A DNA stretch of 64,000 nt, from NCBI GenBank assembly GCA_963818505.1, contig CAWFSJ010000007.1, positions 248,001 to 312,000 of the forward strand, read 5' to 3'. The stretch is from JADKAV01 sp963818505 (GTDB lineage: Bacteria; Actinomycetota; Actinomycetes; S36-B12; UBA10799). The notes beneath the pieces were generated by a model, which saw nothing but the letters and a program-made list of their open reading frames with translations, did no database searches and had not been told where the DNA came from. Shown one piece after another: positions 42,210-51,093 of this stretch (the first letter of the stretch is position 1; each line of letters starts with the position of its first letter). Made by a program: the position numbers and the translations under genes.

Positions 42210-43568
42210 TCAACCGCGCAGTGCCGCAACCACTTCGCGAGCCGCCCGTTCCCCTGACTCAAGCGCGCCTTCGACGTAGCCGCTCCACTGCGTGGCGGTT
42301 TCGGTCCCGGCCCAGTGAACGCCGCCGAAGGGTTCGCGCATCAGGTGCCCGACCGTGGTGAGAACCCCCGGCGGCATGGTCGCGCCGTAGCAGCCGCGGG
42401 ACCACTGCTCCGCGGTCCAGTCCTTGTCCACGTAGTCGATGGGCTTCGCGGCAAGCGGGCCCAGGTGGCGAACCAAGGTCTGAATCGCGATCTCACGTCG
42501 GGCTTCGGCTCCAGCCTCGGCAACGCTGCGGCCTTCGACCGACTCGAAGAATCCGGCGATCAGTCCGATGTCCGAACCCGCAGGGGTGGCGTCGAAGGCG
42601 GGGGTGAAGGCGGAGGTGTCGTCCATGACGAAGCCGTTGTGGTTCCCATCGCGCCAGAACGGCCTGTCGTAGGCGAGCCAGCCCTTGATCGTCGAGCCCA
42701 TCGTCTGGCGTTCCAGCAGGCGCCTGCGGTTCTGCGACAAGCCCGGCTCCCAGGTGATCTGACTGGCAAGCGGCGGCGGTGTCGCGACGATCACCCGGCG
42801 GGCGCTGACAGCTTCGCCGGACTGTGTCGTGACGCTCACAAGGCCGGCGTCCTGCTCAACGGCGACAACCGGCGAGTCGAGCTGGATGCGATCGCCGAGG
42901 TCGTCGGCAAGGTTCTGGGCCGCCGCATGCAGGCCCCCGTCGAACAAGATGTTCTGTGCGCCACCCGGCCCACCGGCCAGCAGGACCAACAACCCGCCGG
43001 CCGACTTGCAGTAGAAGGCGAAGAACAGGAAGGACAACTCGCGCGCCTCGGTGCAGAAGACCGCCTGGCACACGAAGTTCATCATGTCGCGGATGTCAGC
43101 ACTGCCCGTACGTCCGGCCACCCAGGAGGCAACCGTCTCGCCGTCCATGTCCTTGGCCTTCGGGTGGTCCCACGGCGCCGCCACGTTCAGGTGTTTCGTC
43201 GCGCGCTCCAACTCCCAGTTCAGCTTCAGCAGGCGCAGGCGGTTGGGTGTACCCAGGACCTTGTCGAAGTCCTCGCCCGGCGCCCGGCCGAATCGCCCTC
43301 GGAAGCCCAGCGAGCACTCACCCTCCAGCCACATCGGGTAGCGCTTGAGCCCCATGTCCCGGGTCATCGCGTCGAGGCGTTGCTGTGTGGGGCCCAGCCA
43401 CATGCCTCCAAGGTCGATCGTGCGTCCGGCGATCTCGCCGGGGCAGATGCGTCCGCCCACGCGGTCGCGTGACTCGAGCACTGTCACTGTGTGGCCGGCA
43501 TCCACGACGCGCTGGGCCGCGCGCAGGCCAGCGAATCCCGCTCCGACCACCACCACATCCGTTGCCAT
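42210..43568 (-). CDS. Flavin monoamine oxidase family protein
   Basis: A 452-residue FAD amine oxidase: VVVVGAGFAGLRAAQRVVDAGHTVTVLESRDRVGGRI at the N-terminus, GGMWLGPTQQR (monoamine-oxidase pattern), and C-terminal GGVHWAGTETATQWSGYVEGALESGERAA. It oxidatively deaminates a primary amine to an aldehyde plus ammonia and peroxide. An ACGGAG site precedes ATG 43568. The aldehyde dehydrogenase nearby is a possible consumer, but is in a separate unit. Confidence 0.92.
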   Translation of the reverse strand: MATDVVVVGAGFAGLRAAQRVVDAGHTVTVLESRDRVGGRICPGEIAGRTIDLGGMWLGPTQQRLDAMTRDMGLKRYPMWLEGECSLGFRGRFGRAPGEDFDKVLGTPNRLRLLKLNWELERATKHLNVAAPWDHPKAKDMDGETVASWVAGRTGSADIRDMMNFVCQAVFCTEARELSFLFFAFYCKSAGGLLVLLAGGPGGAQNILFDGGLHAAAQNLADDLGDRIQLDSPVVAVEQDAGLVSVTTQSGEAVSARRVIVATPPPLASQITWEPGLSQNRRRLLERQTMGSTIKGWLAYDRPFWRDGNHNGFVMDDTSAFTPAFDATPAGSDIGLIAGFFESVEGRSVAEAGAEARREIAIQTLVRHLGPLAAKPIDYVDKDWTAEQWSRGCYGATMPPGVLTTVGHLMREPFGGVHWAGTETATQWSGYVEGALESGERAAREVVAALRG

Positions 43569-43605
43569 GCTGACTCCGTTTCAGCTCGTTGCCGAGTGCC
43601 CGTCC

Positions 43606-43611
43606 TATTGT
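43606..43611 (+). promoter_or_regulatory. -10 box (TATTGT), leaderless VOC gene
   Basis: Ends 6 nt before ATG 43618 with no Shine-Dalgarno. Confidence 0.5.
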
Positions 43612-43617
43612 GCCGAC

Positions 43618-44070
43618 ATGAGCCTTCTGCGTATGGACAATGTTGCGATCGTGGTCGAGGACCTTGACGCGGCGTTCGCCTTCTTCAGCGAAATCGGCAT
43701 GGAACTGGAGGACAGCGCCGAGATTGAAGGTGCGTGGGCCGACCAGACCGTGGGCCTCGACGGTGTTCGCAGCAAGATCGTCATGATGCGCGCGCCCGAT
43801 GGGAGTGGGCGTCTGGAGTTGACCAAGTACCTCGCACCTCAAGCTGGCCTTTCGGACCCACCTGCCCCGCCGGCCAACACCCTGGGTCTTCACCGGATCA
43901 TGTTCGCCGTGAGCGACATCGACGAAACCGTGTACCGTCTGCGCGAGCACGGGGCAGAGGTGCTGCGGGAGGTCGCTCAATATGAGGACGCCTTCCGGTT
44001 GTGCTACCTGCGCGGGCCAGCCGGAATCATCGTCGCTCTGGCGCAACCGCTTGTGTCGGCGCAAGGCTGA
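43618..44070 (+). CDS. VOC family (glyoxalase/bleomycin resistance/dioxygenase) protein
   Basis: A 150-residue vicinal-oxygen-chelate protein with two beta-alpha-beta-beta-beta modules: DNVAIVVEDLDAAFAFFSEIGMEL and LHRIMFAVSDIDETVYRLREHGAEVL, ending YLRGPAGIIVALAQP. Acid or His ligands are partly kept (LELTKYL, GLHRIMF, GIIVAL lacks the usual E). The reaction is unknown. It is divergent from the amine oxidase and 20 bp upstream of the lipoprotein gene. Confidence 0.88.
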   Translation: MSLLRMDNVAIVVEDLDAAFAFFSEIGMELEDSAEIEGAWADQTVGLDGVRSKIVMMRAPDGSGRLELTKYLAPQAGLSDPPAPPANTLGLHRIMFAVSDIDETVYRLREHGAEVLREVAQYEDAFRLCYLRGPAGIIVALAQPLVSAQG

Positions 44071-44090
44071 CGACAGATACCGTGGCAACC

Positions 44091-44543
44091 ATGAAGATTC
44101 TTGTGGGTATCGCGGTGGCGGCCCTCGCACTGACAGGCTGCAGTGACGGTCAGATCTCCGACATAGCCGATCAAGCAGCGAGCGCCGCGGCCAGTTCGGT
44201 TGAAAGCCAAGCCGGCGAGGCCATCGATTCGCTCACCGGACCTGTGTGTGACGGGCTCGAGCAGGCAGACCAGAGCCTGGCATCGCTGGCAGCGGGCAAG
44301 GCCGCGACTGTTGGGCAGGCCAAGAAGCAGGTCGCCGCGGCACAGGCCGACTTGGAGCAGGCAGCACAGGACGCCTCGGCCGCCTCCCAGGTCGTCCTGA
44401 CCGGTGTTTCGACAGCGCTGGACGGGTTGAAACAGTCGTTGGCAGCGCAGAAGGATGACGCCGCGGTGCCTGAGTCCGTGACAACTGCCACGGAGTCGGT
44501 CGAGGCGACCATCTCGCAGGCGCAGGATTCTCTGGGCTGCTAG
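44091..44543 (+). CDS. Small helical lipoprotein
   Basis: A 150-residue exported protein with a lipobox (ALTGC, Cys17) after a short signal, so it should be lipid-anchored outside the membrane. The mature part is Ala/Gln/Ser-rich, mostly helical (long amphipathic repeats QAKKQVAAAQADLEQ), ending in Cys; a second Cys lies near residue 53. No family recognised. TACCGT lies 7 nt before ATG 44091. Confidence 0.78.
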   Translation: MKILVGIAVAALALTGCSDGQISDIADQAASAAASSVESQAGEAIDSLTGPVCDGLEQADQSLASLAAGKAATVGQAKKQVAAAQADLEQAAQDASAASQVVLTGVSTALDGLKQSLAAQKDDAAVPESVTTATESVEATISQAQDSLGC

Positions 44544-44579
44544 TCGGGGGCGTCGCAGATCGGCTTCGCCCGGCGGCGG

Positions 44580-44626
44580 CTTTCGGTGAGTATGTTTAAC
44601 GTCACGTGTCACATATTCACCGAAAG
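44580..44626. repeat. Inverted repeat, 16-bp arms, 15-nt loop
   Basis: Arms CTTTCGGTGAGTATGT (44580-44595) and ACATATTCACCGAAAG (44611-44626) match except for one base. It stands between the lipoprotein (+) and the aldo/keto reductase (-) gene ends and may act as a bidirectional terminator, though no T-run follows. Confidence 0.7.
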
Positions 44627-44659
44627 GCGCCAAGGGGGGCTCTGCCGCGCCGGTGTCTG

Positions 44660-45550
44660 CTACTGGCCGGTGTCGGCGCGGCCGTTGAGCCAACTGACCA
44701 TGCCTGGGTCCCGGTGGTCGAAGAAGAGGGTGGTACCTGTGTCCAGGCCGGCGACCTGAGCCATCTGCTCGTCGGTGAGGGTGAAGTCGAACACGTCGAG
44801 GTTCTCGGCCATGCGTTCGGGCCGCACCGACTTCGGGATCACTACTACCTCGCGCTGGGTGAGCCAGCGTAGGACCACCTGCCCGACGGTCTTACCGTGC
44901 GCTTGCCCGATGGCGGCGAGGGTGGGGTCGGTGAAGAGGTTGTTGCGGCCCTCGGCGAACGGCCCCCATGACTCGATCTGCACGCCGTGCTCACGCATGA
45001 GTTCCTGGTCTGCGAAGCGGGCGTTGAACGGGTGGGTCTCGACCTGGTTCACCGCCGGGGTGATCTCGTTGTGCTGAATCAGATCTACGAGCCGGTCACC
45101 GTGGAAGTTCGACACGCCGATGGCCTTGATGGCGCCGCCGCGGTTGAGGTCCTCCATCGCCCGCCAAGCGCTGTAGTAGTCGCCCAGCGGCTGGTGGATG
45201 AGGTACAGGTCGACATAGTCCAGGTCGAGTTTGCGCAGTGACGCGTCGAACGCGGCCTTGACCGGGTCCTCGCCCAGTCGCGCCTGAATCCACAACTTGG
45301 TCGTGACGAACAGATCCTCGCGGGAGATTCCGCTGGCCTTGATAGCGGCGCCGACGGCCTCCTCGTTGCCGTAGGAGGCGGCCGTGTCCAAGTGCCGGTA
45401 CCCGGTGGCCAGCGCCTGCTCGACGACATGCTGGGTCTCTTCGGCGGGAATCTGGAAGACGCCGAACCCGAGAATCGGCATGGCGACCCCGTTGTTCAGG
45501 GTGACGGTCGGGATGTGGGTGCTCACGGTCTGCCTCTCGTTGGTGTGCAT
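44660..45550 (-). CDS. Aldo/keto reductase
   Basis: A 296-residue NADPH-dependent reductase of the AKR5 type. The tetrad is intact: Asp in RHLDTAASYGNEEAVG with Tyr in the same run, Lys in VTTKLW and His in LIHQP; GVSNFHGDRLVDLI and PKSVRPERMAENL bind substrate and cofactor. ATG 45550 has GAGGTG 6 nt upstream; GTG 45526 with GAGAGG is an alternative start. It is the last intact gene before the decayed region. Confidence 0.92.
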   Translation of the reverse strand: MHTNERQTVSTHIPTVTLNNGVAMPILGFGVFQIPAEETQHVVEQALATGYRHLDTAASYGNEEAVGAAIKASGISREDLFVTTKLWIQARLGEDPVKAAFDASLRKLDLDYVDLYLIHQPLGDYYSAWRAMEDLNRGGAIKAIGVSNFHGDRLVDLIQHNEITPAVNQVETHPFNARFADQELMREHGVQIESWGPFAEGRNNLFTDPTLAAIGQAHGKTVGQVVLRWLTQREVVVIPKSVRPERMAENLDVFDFTLTDEQMAQVAGLDTGTTLFFDHRDPGMVSWLNGRADTGQ

Positions 45551-45839
45551 CCATCACACCTCGGGCGCTCGGGTTGTTGTCGCGGGCGTCGGACAGCAGT
45601 CCACGATGCCCGCACTCCTTGCGCCTCCGTACCCGAAGTCATCCAGGGCACCCCCTGAACGCTCACGCCCAGGTTCCGTGACTTACGCGACCATGTCGCC
45701 GCCACCGGTCACCGTCAGTCAGGCCGCGAGCAGGGCAGGCCTCTAAAGCGACTTGGGGAATTGACGATCCGCGGGGAATCGTCTGTTTCGCAGCAAAGCT
45801 GGAGGATCGTGCACCGAGTGCGCCATCAAGTACGTGACC

Positions 45840-46713
45840 ATGGGGCTTGCCGGTGCACTTGCGCTGGCCGGATGCGCCGCAGGCACTGGCGGCGGCTCGG
45901 CCGTGGCAGCTCGTCAGAGGCCACCAGCGCGTCCCCCACGGTGCTCAGGTGGCAGGGCCCGCAGCCGATGTCGCCACGGCCGACGCCAAAGCACCGGGGA
46001 TGTCACCGCCAAGGCGCTGGCCGCAGACGGACGGTGCTCCGGGCTACATCATCGGGGTCTGGGACCCGGACAAGGGGTTCCACATCGCGGCCGCCGGCAC
46101 GACCGGCAGGGCGGCCAGCCGATCACCGACCAGAACCACATGTACATCGGGTCGGTGACCAGGACCGCCACCGCCGCAGCGATCCTGCAACTGGTCGACG
46201 GGCAAAATCCCCCTCGAAGACACGGTTGCGGACGTTCTGCCCGACGTTGCCAAACAGTTCCCGGACACCGCGACAGTGACGGTACGCCGGCTGCTGGACA
46301 TGTCCTCGGGCCTGCCGGACTACGCCAACGTGGAAAAGGGCGGCATCCTGCCGACATACCTGAAGGATCCGCAGCAGAACTTCACGTCAGCCCAGCTGAT
46401 CAAGGCGGCCCTGATGCGAACCCGGTTGCCAAGCAGGGCACCACGGCTAAGCAACACCAACTACATCATCCGCGACCAAGGTGACAGGCAAAACCCCGGC
46501 ACAGGCCGTCGACGACACACTGGCCAAGCTCGGACTGACCCAGACCGCGCTCAAGCACCCCGGCGCAGCACTGCCCGACCCCGGATCAAGGGGTACTACG
46601 GTGCCGACAGGGCACGAACGCCAGGAAACTCGGCTACGACTTCCTCACCCACTGGATCAGGCCTGCCAGCGGACACCCGGGACCATCACGGCGCCGACCC
46701 ACAGTCGCTGTAG
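45840..46713 (+). pseudogene. Decayed class C beta-lactamase-family serine hydrolase, lipoprotein type
   Basis: Remnants of one serine hydrolase are spread over all three frames. In order: a lipoprotein start with lipobox (GLAGALALAGC), a Ser-rich linker (SSSEATSASP), GYIIGVWDPDKGFHIAAAGT, then QPITDQNHMYIGSVTRTATAAAILQLVDG where the SxxK lysine has become Arg, KIPLEDTVADVLPD...RRLLDMSSGLPDYA, SNTNYII, and TGKTPAQAVDDTLAKLGL. At least six frame changes are needed, so the product cannot be made. The 289 bp before it hold only a short inverted repeat (GACGAT/ATCGTC, 45763-45783). Confidence 0.85.
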
Positions 46714-46759
46714 GCGTCGTTCGGGCACAGCCCGACCGCCTACCGGGCCCACTTCCATT

Positions 46760-47029
46760 GCCGAACTCGGCGACTTCCGCTTGGTCAGTGTGGGGCCCAA
46801 GGGTCAGGACGGAACGGCGATCGGCTCATGGCCATCCCCGGCCAGCCTGTGATGGACGACGGCACTGTTCTTCACCACCGACGACGCCTACGCCGAGTAC
46901 GAGCGGCTCACAGCCAACGGCGTGGAGGTCATCGACAAGCCCACCGAACAGCCTTATGGCATCGACTTCGGCTTCCGCGACCCCTCGGGCAATTCCTTCC
47001 GGGTGGCGCAGCGTATGCCGATCGGCTGA
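46760..47029 (+). pseudogene. VOC/glyoxalase-like gene remnant
   Basis: A VOC-family fragment with a premature stop (TGA 46850). One frame gives AELGDFRLVSVGPKGQDG, and past the stop FFTTDDAYAEYERLTANGVEVIDKP and YGIDFGFRDPSGNSFRVAQRM. The last part is a well-preserved C-terminal module; the N-terminal half and a usable start are missing. It belongs with the decayed hydrolase next to it. Confidence 0.8.
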
Positions 47030-47039
47030 GCCGGCGGAC

Positions 47040-47198
47040 TCACGTGGAGACGGTCATCTGGACGTTGTAGCGGCGATCTCCTAGCGACGTGGTGAACACC
47101 GCTTCGACCCTTCTGTATCCCATCGCTCGTGCCTGGTTGATCGCCATCTCGCGTGCGGTCTGCGCGCAGTCGGCAACCACCTCGAAGTTCGTGATCAT
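47040..47198 (-). CDS. Small hypothetical protein
   Basis: A 52-residue protein starting at ATG 47198, preceded by GGAAGGAG (a good RBS). Sequence features: an amphipathic helix (CAQTAREMAINQARAMGYRRV) and a beta-hairpin with VFTTSLGDRRYNVQMTV. Not recognised. It lies between the VOC remnant and the CPBP protease gene and ends 10 bp from the remnant. Confidence 0.6.
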   Translation of the reverse strand: MITNFEVVADCAQTAREMAINQARAMGYRRVEAVFTTSLGDRRYNVQMTVST

Positions 47199-47289
47199 GT
47201 CGCTCCTTCCTACGGGCACTGTCGCAGAAGGCGATGACAAGCGACGTGCGACGTGGTCCGGGTCGCCAGTGGGCCCCGCGGGGTCCTCG

Positions 47290-48207
47290 TCAGGCTGAGG
47301 TGAGCCTGGCGTCTGCCGATGGCTGACGGGCAGCCTCGGCCCGCCGGTAGGCGACCAGTGCGATGACCAGGGCGATCGCGAGCAGGACGGTGCCCACGAG
47401 GCTGGCCTCCACACCGAAGTCACCCCCGCTGAGCAGGTCGCTGGAGCCCTCGGCCGGGCCGAACGCCAGCAGCGAGTTCGCTTCCGAGTGCCCGCTGACC
47501 GGCACCCCGAAGATGTTGCCCTGGAAGTAGTTCCAGCCTGCGTGGATCCCGCAAATCAGCCACAGTGATCCCTGGCCCAGGGCCACGAACGAGGCGAACA
47601 CTGCGTAGAGCGCGATGTTCAGCAGGGCCACGGGGCTGGCCCCCACGTGCAGCACGGAGAAGATGACCGAGGTGGCGATGATCGCGACCCAGCCGGGCAG
47701 TTGCAGGCCACCGATCTGCAGCATGTAGCCGCGGGTGACGGCCTCCTCGGTCGAGGCCTGCAGCAGGAACACGACAGCCAGGGGTAGCAGCAGCACCAGG
47801 GCGTCGGAGCCGAGGTTGGTGTGCCCGGAGACGCCGGACTCGTACTGGCCCATCACACTCAGCGCCAGGACCCCGGCGCCCATCATGAGTGCTCCGATGA
47901 CGACCCCGAGCGCAAGCCGGCCCACGGGATTGCCCCCGCGGAAGCCCACGGAGGAGAAGCCGCGGCCCTCTTTCCACACCACCCACAGCGCCAGTGCGAC
48001 CAACGTGAACCCGAAGGAGAAGAACTCCCCGAACTGGTAGAAGGGGTCATCGGGTTGCGGCGAGCCGAGCACCAGGTCGCCGACGGCTTGTCCTCCGGCA
48101 CCGCCCACGACGATGATCAGAATCGCCACGATCCAGCCCAGCCACCACCGCGTGGGTCGCTTGGCCTCATTGGCCATCTCGACCAGTGGCGAGGTACGGA
48201 TATCCAT
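47290..48207 (-). CDS. CPBP family intramembrane glutamic endopeptidase
   Basis: A 305-residue membrane protein of the CPBP/Abi (CAAX prenyl protease 2, Rce1) family with about eight hydrophobic segments. The protease motifs are TEEAVTRGYML (E-E-x3-R), FSVLHVG (F-x3-H) and HAGWNYFQGN (H-x3-N). Family members cleave membrane peptides or handle bacteriocin immunity. ATG 48207 begins the common reading; the longer reading has a Gly/Arg-rich non-family tail. Confidence 0.88.
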   Translation of the reverse strand: MDIRTSPLVEMANEAKRPTRWWLGWIVAILIIVVGGAGGQAVGDLVLGSPQPDDPFYQFGEFFSFGFTLVALALWVVWKEGRGFSSVGFRGGNPVGRLALGVVIGALMMGAGVLALSVMGQYESGVSGHTNLGSDALVLLLPLAVVFLLQASTEEAVTRGYMLQIGGLQLPGWVAIIATSVIFSVLHVGASPVALLNIALYAVFASFVALGQGSLWLICGIHAGWNYFQGNIFGVPVSGHSEANSLLAFGPAEGSSDLLSGGDFGVEASLVGTVLLAIALVIALVAYRRAEAARQPSADARLTSA

Positions 48208-48299
48208 GCGTTGCCCTTCTGTGCCAGGCCCACGCCTGCGCCCGCACACTCTATAGGTCGGCCCCAATGCGCCCATGCCCCCAGATGGTTCTGGCGCTT

Positions 48300-50500
48300 C
48301 TAGGCCAACGCTTCCACCCGCGCCGACACGTGCTTGTGCCACGGGGTGCCGGCCCACTCGTCGCGGTCCTCGGTGAGGGTGAGGGTGTTAGGGGCCACAC
48401 CGGTGTGGGAGCCGTGCTCCTCGAGGCCAAAACCGTTGGGCAGCGAGATGTGCCCGGCGCGCATAGCGTCAGTGACCTCGACGGTGACCTCGGTACTACC
48501 GGCACGGGTGGTGAGCCGCACGGTTTGCCCGCTGGTGACTCCGAGTCGGTCGGCGTCGACCTCGCTCATCCGCAGGGCCCCCACGGCATCGCGTTTGCGC
48601 CATGCCGGGTCGCGAACGATCGTGTTCGCAGTGAAGGCCCGGCGTTCCCCCGCCGAGAGGACGAGCGGAAACTCCGGGTCGAGTTGCGCGAGGCTCGGCG
48701 GCGAGGACAGCGTCGAGCAGTTCCGGGATGTGGACGTTGATCCGTTCCCGCGGCAACCGGGCCCATGACGCGTCGTATTCGTCGATGGTGGTGACGATGC
48801 CGTGGTCGCCAGCCAGGATCGCGTCGAACAATCGCTCACCTGCTTCCAGCCCTTCCCCGTAGCCCGCGTTGCGCACGCCGTCGGGGTTGGCCATCGCGAA
48901 CTGGTGCGCCGCGGCCCACAACAGAGCGGCGGAATCCGCACCACCGAGAGTGGGCCCGAGAGTGCGGTACAGCAGGACGGGCGCCAGACGTCGCATGTTC
49001 GGGTCGGCCATCAGCGGGAGAAAGGCCTGGGCGAAGGCGGTCCTGCTCTCTTGCGCCGCAGCGCGCAGCGGCGCGTAGTCGTCCTCCGTCAAGGCGCCGG
49101 ATGCTTCGACGAGGCGCGCGTGGATCTCGGGTTCGGTCAGCAGTCCCTCCGGGCGCGGGCAGCACGGGGTGCCGCAGGTGGAAGATGTTGCGCGGGAAGT
49201 CGAACGTGAAGAACGTCGCCTCGTACTTCTCGAACTGCGTCGGGACCGGCAGGACATAGTCGGCCAGTCTTGCGGTCTCGGTCATCGCGACGTCGACGAC
49301 GACGCACAGGTCCAGGGCGCTTAGGGCCTCGCGCATGCGTTCGGATCCGGCCAGCGAGTGGGCCGGATTCGAGCTTTCGATGATCATCGCCCGGTAGCGC
49401 GCAGGGTGATCGGTCAGGATTTCGTCGGCGATCACATTGCAGGGCACGAGGCCGCTGATGATGGGGGCCCCGACCACTGGGCTACGCGGACCCTCGCCCG
49501 CAGGGTGGCCGCGGTCCCGGCCGATGCCCGACAGATTGGAGGGGACGTACTGGGTGCCGGGCTTGCCGAAGTTGCCGGTCAAGATCCAGAGAAGCTTCTC
49601 CACGTAACTGACCAGCGTGGAGTTCCGGTTCATCTGGATGCCGAGGTCTTCGTACACGGCCACGGACTCCGCGCGTGCGATCCGCCGGGCGCTGTCTCGC
49701 ACCAACTCCTCGGGGACGTCGGCGATCGCGCAGTAGTCAGCGATGGGCACCTGCCGCAGCACGCCTTCGACTTCGGGGTATCCGTCAACATGGTCGGCAA
49801 CCCAGGTGTGATCGACGAGATCCTCCTGGACCAGCACAGCGGCCATGGCCGTGACCAGCCAGAGGTCGGTACCCGGTCGGACCTGCAGGTGGACATCGGC
49901 GAGCTCGGCGGTGTCAGAGCGCACCGGATCAATGACGATCATGCTGCGCTGGGGGTCCTTGGCTATCTCTTTGAGGATCGTCCGCGCTCTCGGGAATCCG
50001 TGTGACTGGTACGGGTTCTTGCCGATGAACAGCGCGACCTCGCAGTGCTCGAAATCGGCGCGCGTGGGAACACCGAGCATGCGGGCGCTGACCCAGAACT
50101 CCCCGGTCTTCTCCTGTGCCAGCGCGCTCGACCGGTAGCGGGCGCCGTAGGCGTGCATGGTCGCCGTCGAATGGGCCCCGCCGAGATGGTTGCCCTGCCC
50201 GCCACCTCCGTAGTAGAAGATCGACCCACCCGGCAGCGCCGTGAGTCGCTGCGAGATCTCAGCGATCGCGGTGTCCCAGCTGATCTCCTCGAACGTGCCG
50301 TCCGGCCGCCGGCGCAATGGCGCGGTGAGCCGCTCACCGTTCTGGTAATGGTCCAGTCGCAGGGCTTTGTTGCAGGTGTAGCCGGCGGAAGCGGGGTGCT
50401 GCTTGTCGCCGCGGATCTTGACGAAGGTGCGGTCTTCCACCAACACCTCGATCCCGCAGTTGCACTCGCAGAGGATGCAGGCGGTCGGGTGCCAGGTCAT
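48300..50500 (-). pseudogene. Molybdopterin-dependent oxidoreductase gene, disrupted by two frameshifts
   Basis: A CISM-type (FdhG/nitrate-reductase-like) molybdoenzyme of about 730 residues. The N-terminus has a [4Fe-4S] motif CILCECNCG...CNKAL. The main frame reads from ATG 50500 to about 49150; it shifts near 49145-49160 to the frame reading PEGLLTEPEIHARLVEASG, and again near 48695-48710 to PPSLAQLDPEFPLVL. The last part includes the molybdopterin-dinucleotide-binding domain (DRLGVTSGQTVRL..HISLPNGFG). All conserved parts are still there, so the lesions are recent or are sequencing errors. The start overlaps the TetR stop (ATGA), making an operon. Confidence 0.85.
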
Positions 50501-51051
50501 GGTGTGCTCCTCAGCAGTAGGTGAAGCTCGGCGGTCACGTCGTCCAGCGGTCGGACTGTGCGCTTGGTGCGAGCCAGGACCAGTGCGCCCTCGATACTGG
50601 CGATGATGACGCAGGCGAGCCGTCGGGCCCTGGCTCGAGAGTGCCCGTCGGCAACCAGGCGCTTGACCAAGCCGGTCTGCCAGCGGTCGAAGATGTCCCG
50701 CACGGCGGCTTGCAGTTCTGCATCGGAGGAGTCGATCGCGGTCGCCAGCACTGGGCACCCGGCGCGGTAGTCGGAATCCCGCAGCCACTTCTTCCACATT
50801 GATGTGAAGCTGTCGATCGCGGTGGCTGTGTCACCGGCGGCCAGGGACTGCTCGAGCTTTCCGGTGACTGTGGCGCCTGCTCGGTCGACCGCCTCCAGGA
50901 TCAGTTGTTCACGGCCGCCGGGGAAGTGGTGGTAGACCGAACCCCGCGGGGCGCCGCTATGGGTCAGCACACCGTCGACCGTGACTCCGTTGGCACCACG
51001 TTCCCGCAGCAGTGCGATGGTGCTGTCGAGCATGCGGTCGCGGGTGGTCAT
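50497..51051 (-). CDS. TetR/AcrR family regulator
   Basis: A 184-residue TetR protein with an N-terminal HTH (GVTVDGVLTHSGAPRGSVYHHFPGGREQLILEAV, about 25-55) and a C-terminal domain like the TetR_C of AcrR-type proteins. It is upstream of and coupled to the molybdoenzyme gene, so it should control both. ATG 51051 is preferred: CATAAT lies 6 nt upstream, making the message leaderless. The longer reading starts beyond that promoter. Confidence 0.9.
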   Translation of the reverse strand: MTTRDRMLDSTIALLRERGANGVTVDGVLTHSGAPRGSVYHHFPGGREQLILEAVDRAGATVTGKLEQSLAAGDTATAIDSFTSMWKKWLRDSDYRAGCPVLATAIDSSDAELQAAVRDIFDRWQTGLVKRLVADGHSRARARRLACVIIASIEGALVLARTKRTVRPLDDVTAELHLLLRSTP

Positions 51052-51057
51052 GTCTGG

Positions 51058-51075
51058 ATTATGGCATAGACCATA
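51058..51075 (-). promoter_or_regulatory. Promoter/operator of the TetR-molybdoenzyme operon
   Basis: -10 box CATAAT (51063-51058) lies 6 nt before ATG 51051. It overlaps an inverted repeat TATGG-N6-CCATA (51060-51075), a likely site for the TetR protein itself. Confidence 0.5.
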
Positions 51076-51093
51076 TTCCCGCCGGAGCACTTG

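Noticed and set aside
46276..46852. Separate short proteins in the decayed region
   Set aside because: The pieces align in order to one serine hydrolase and one VOC protein, so they are pseudogene fragments, not genes.
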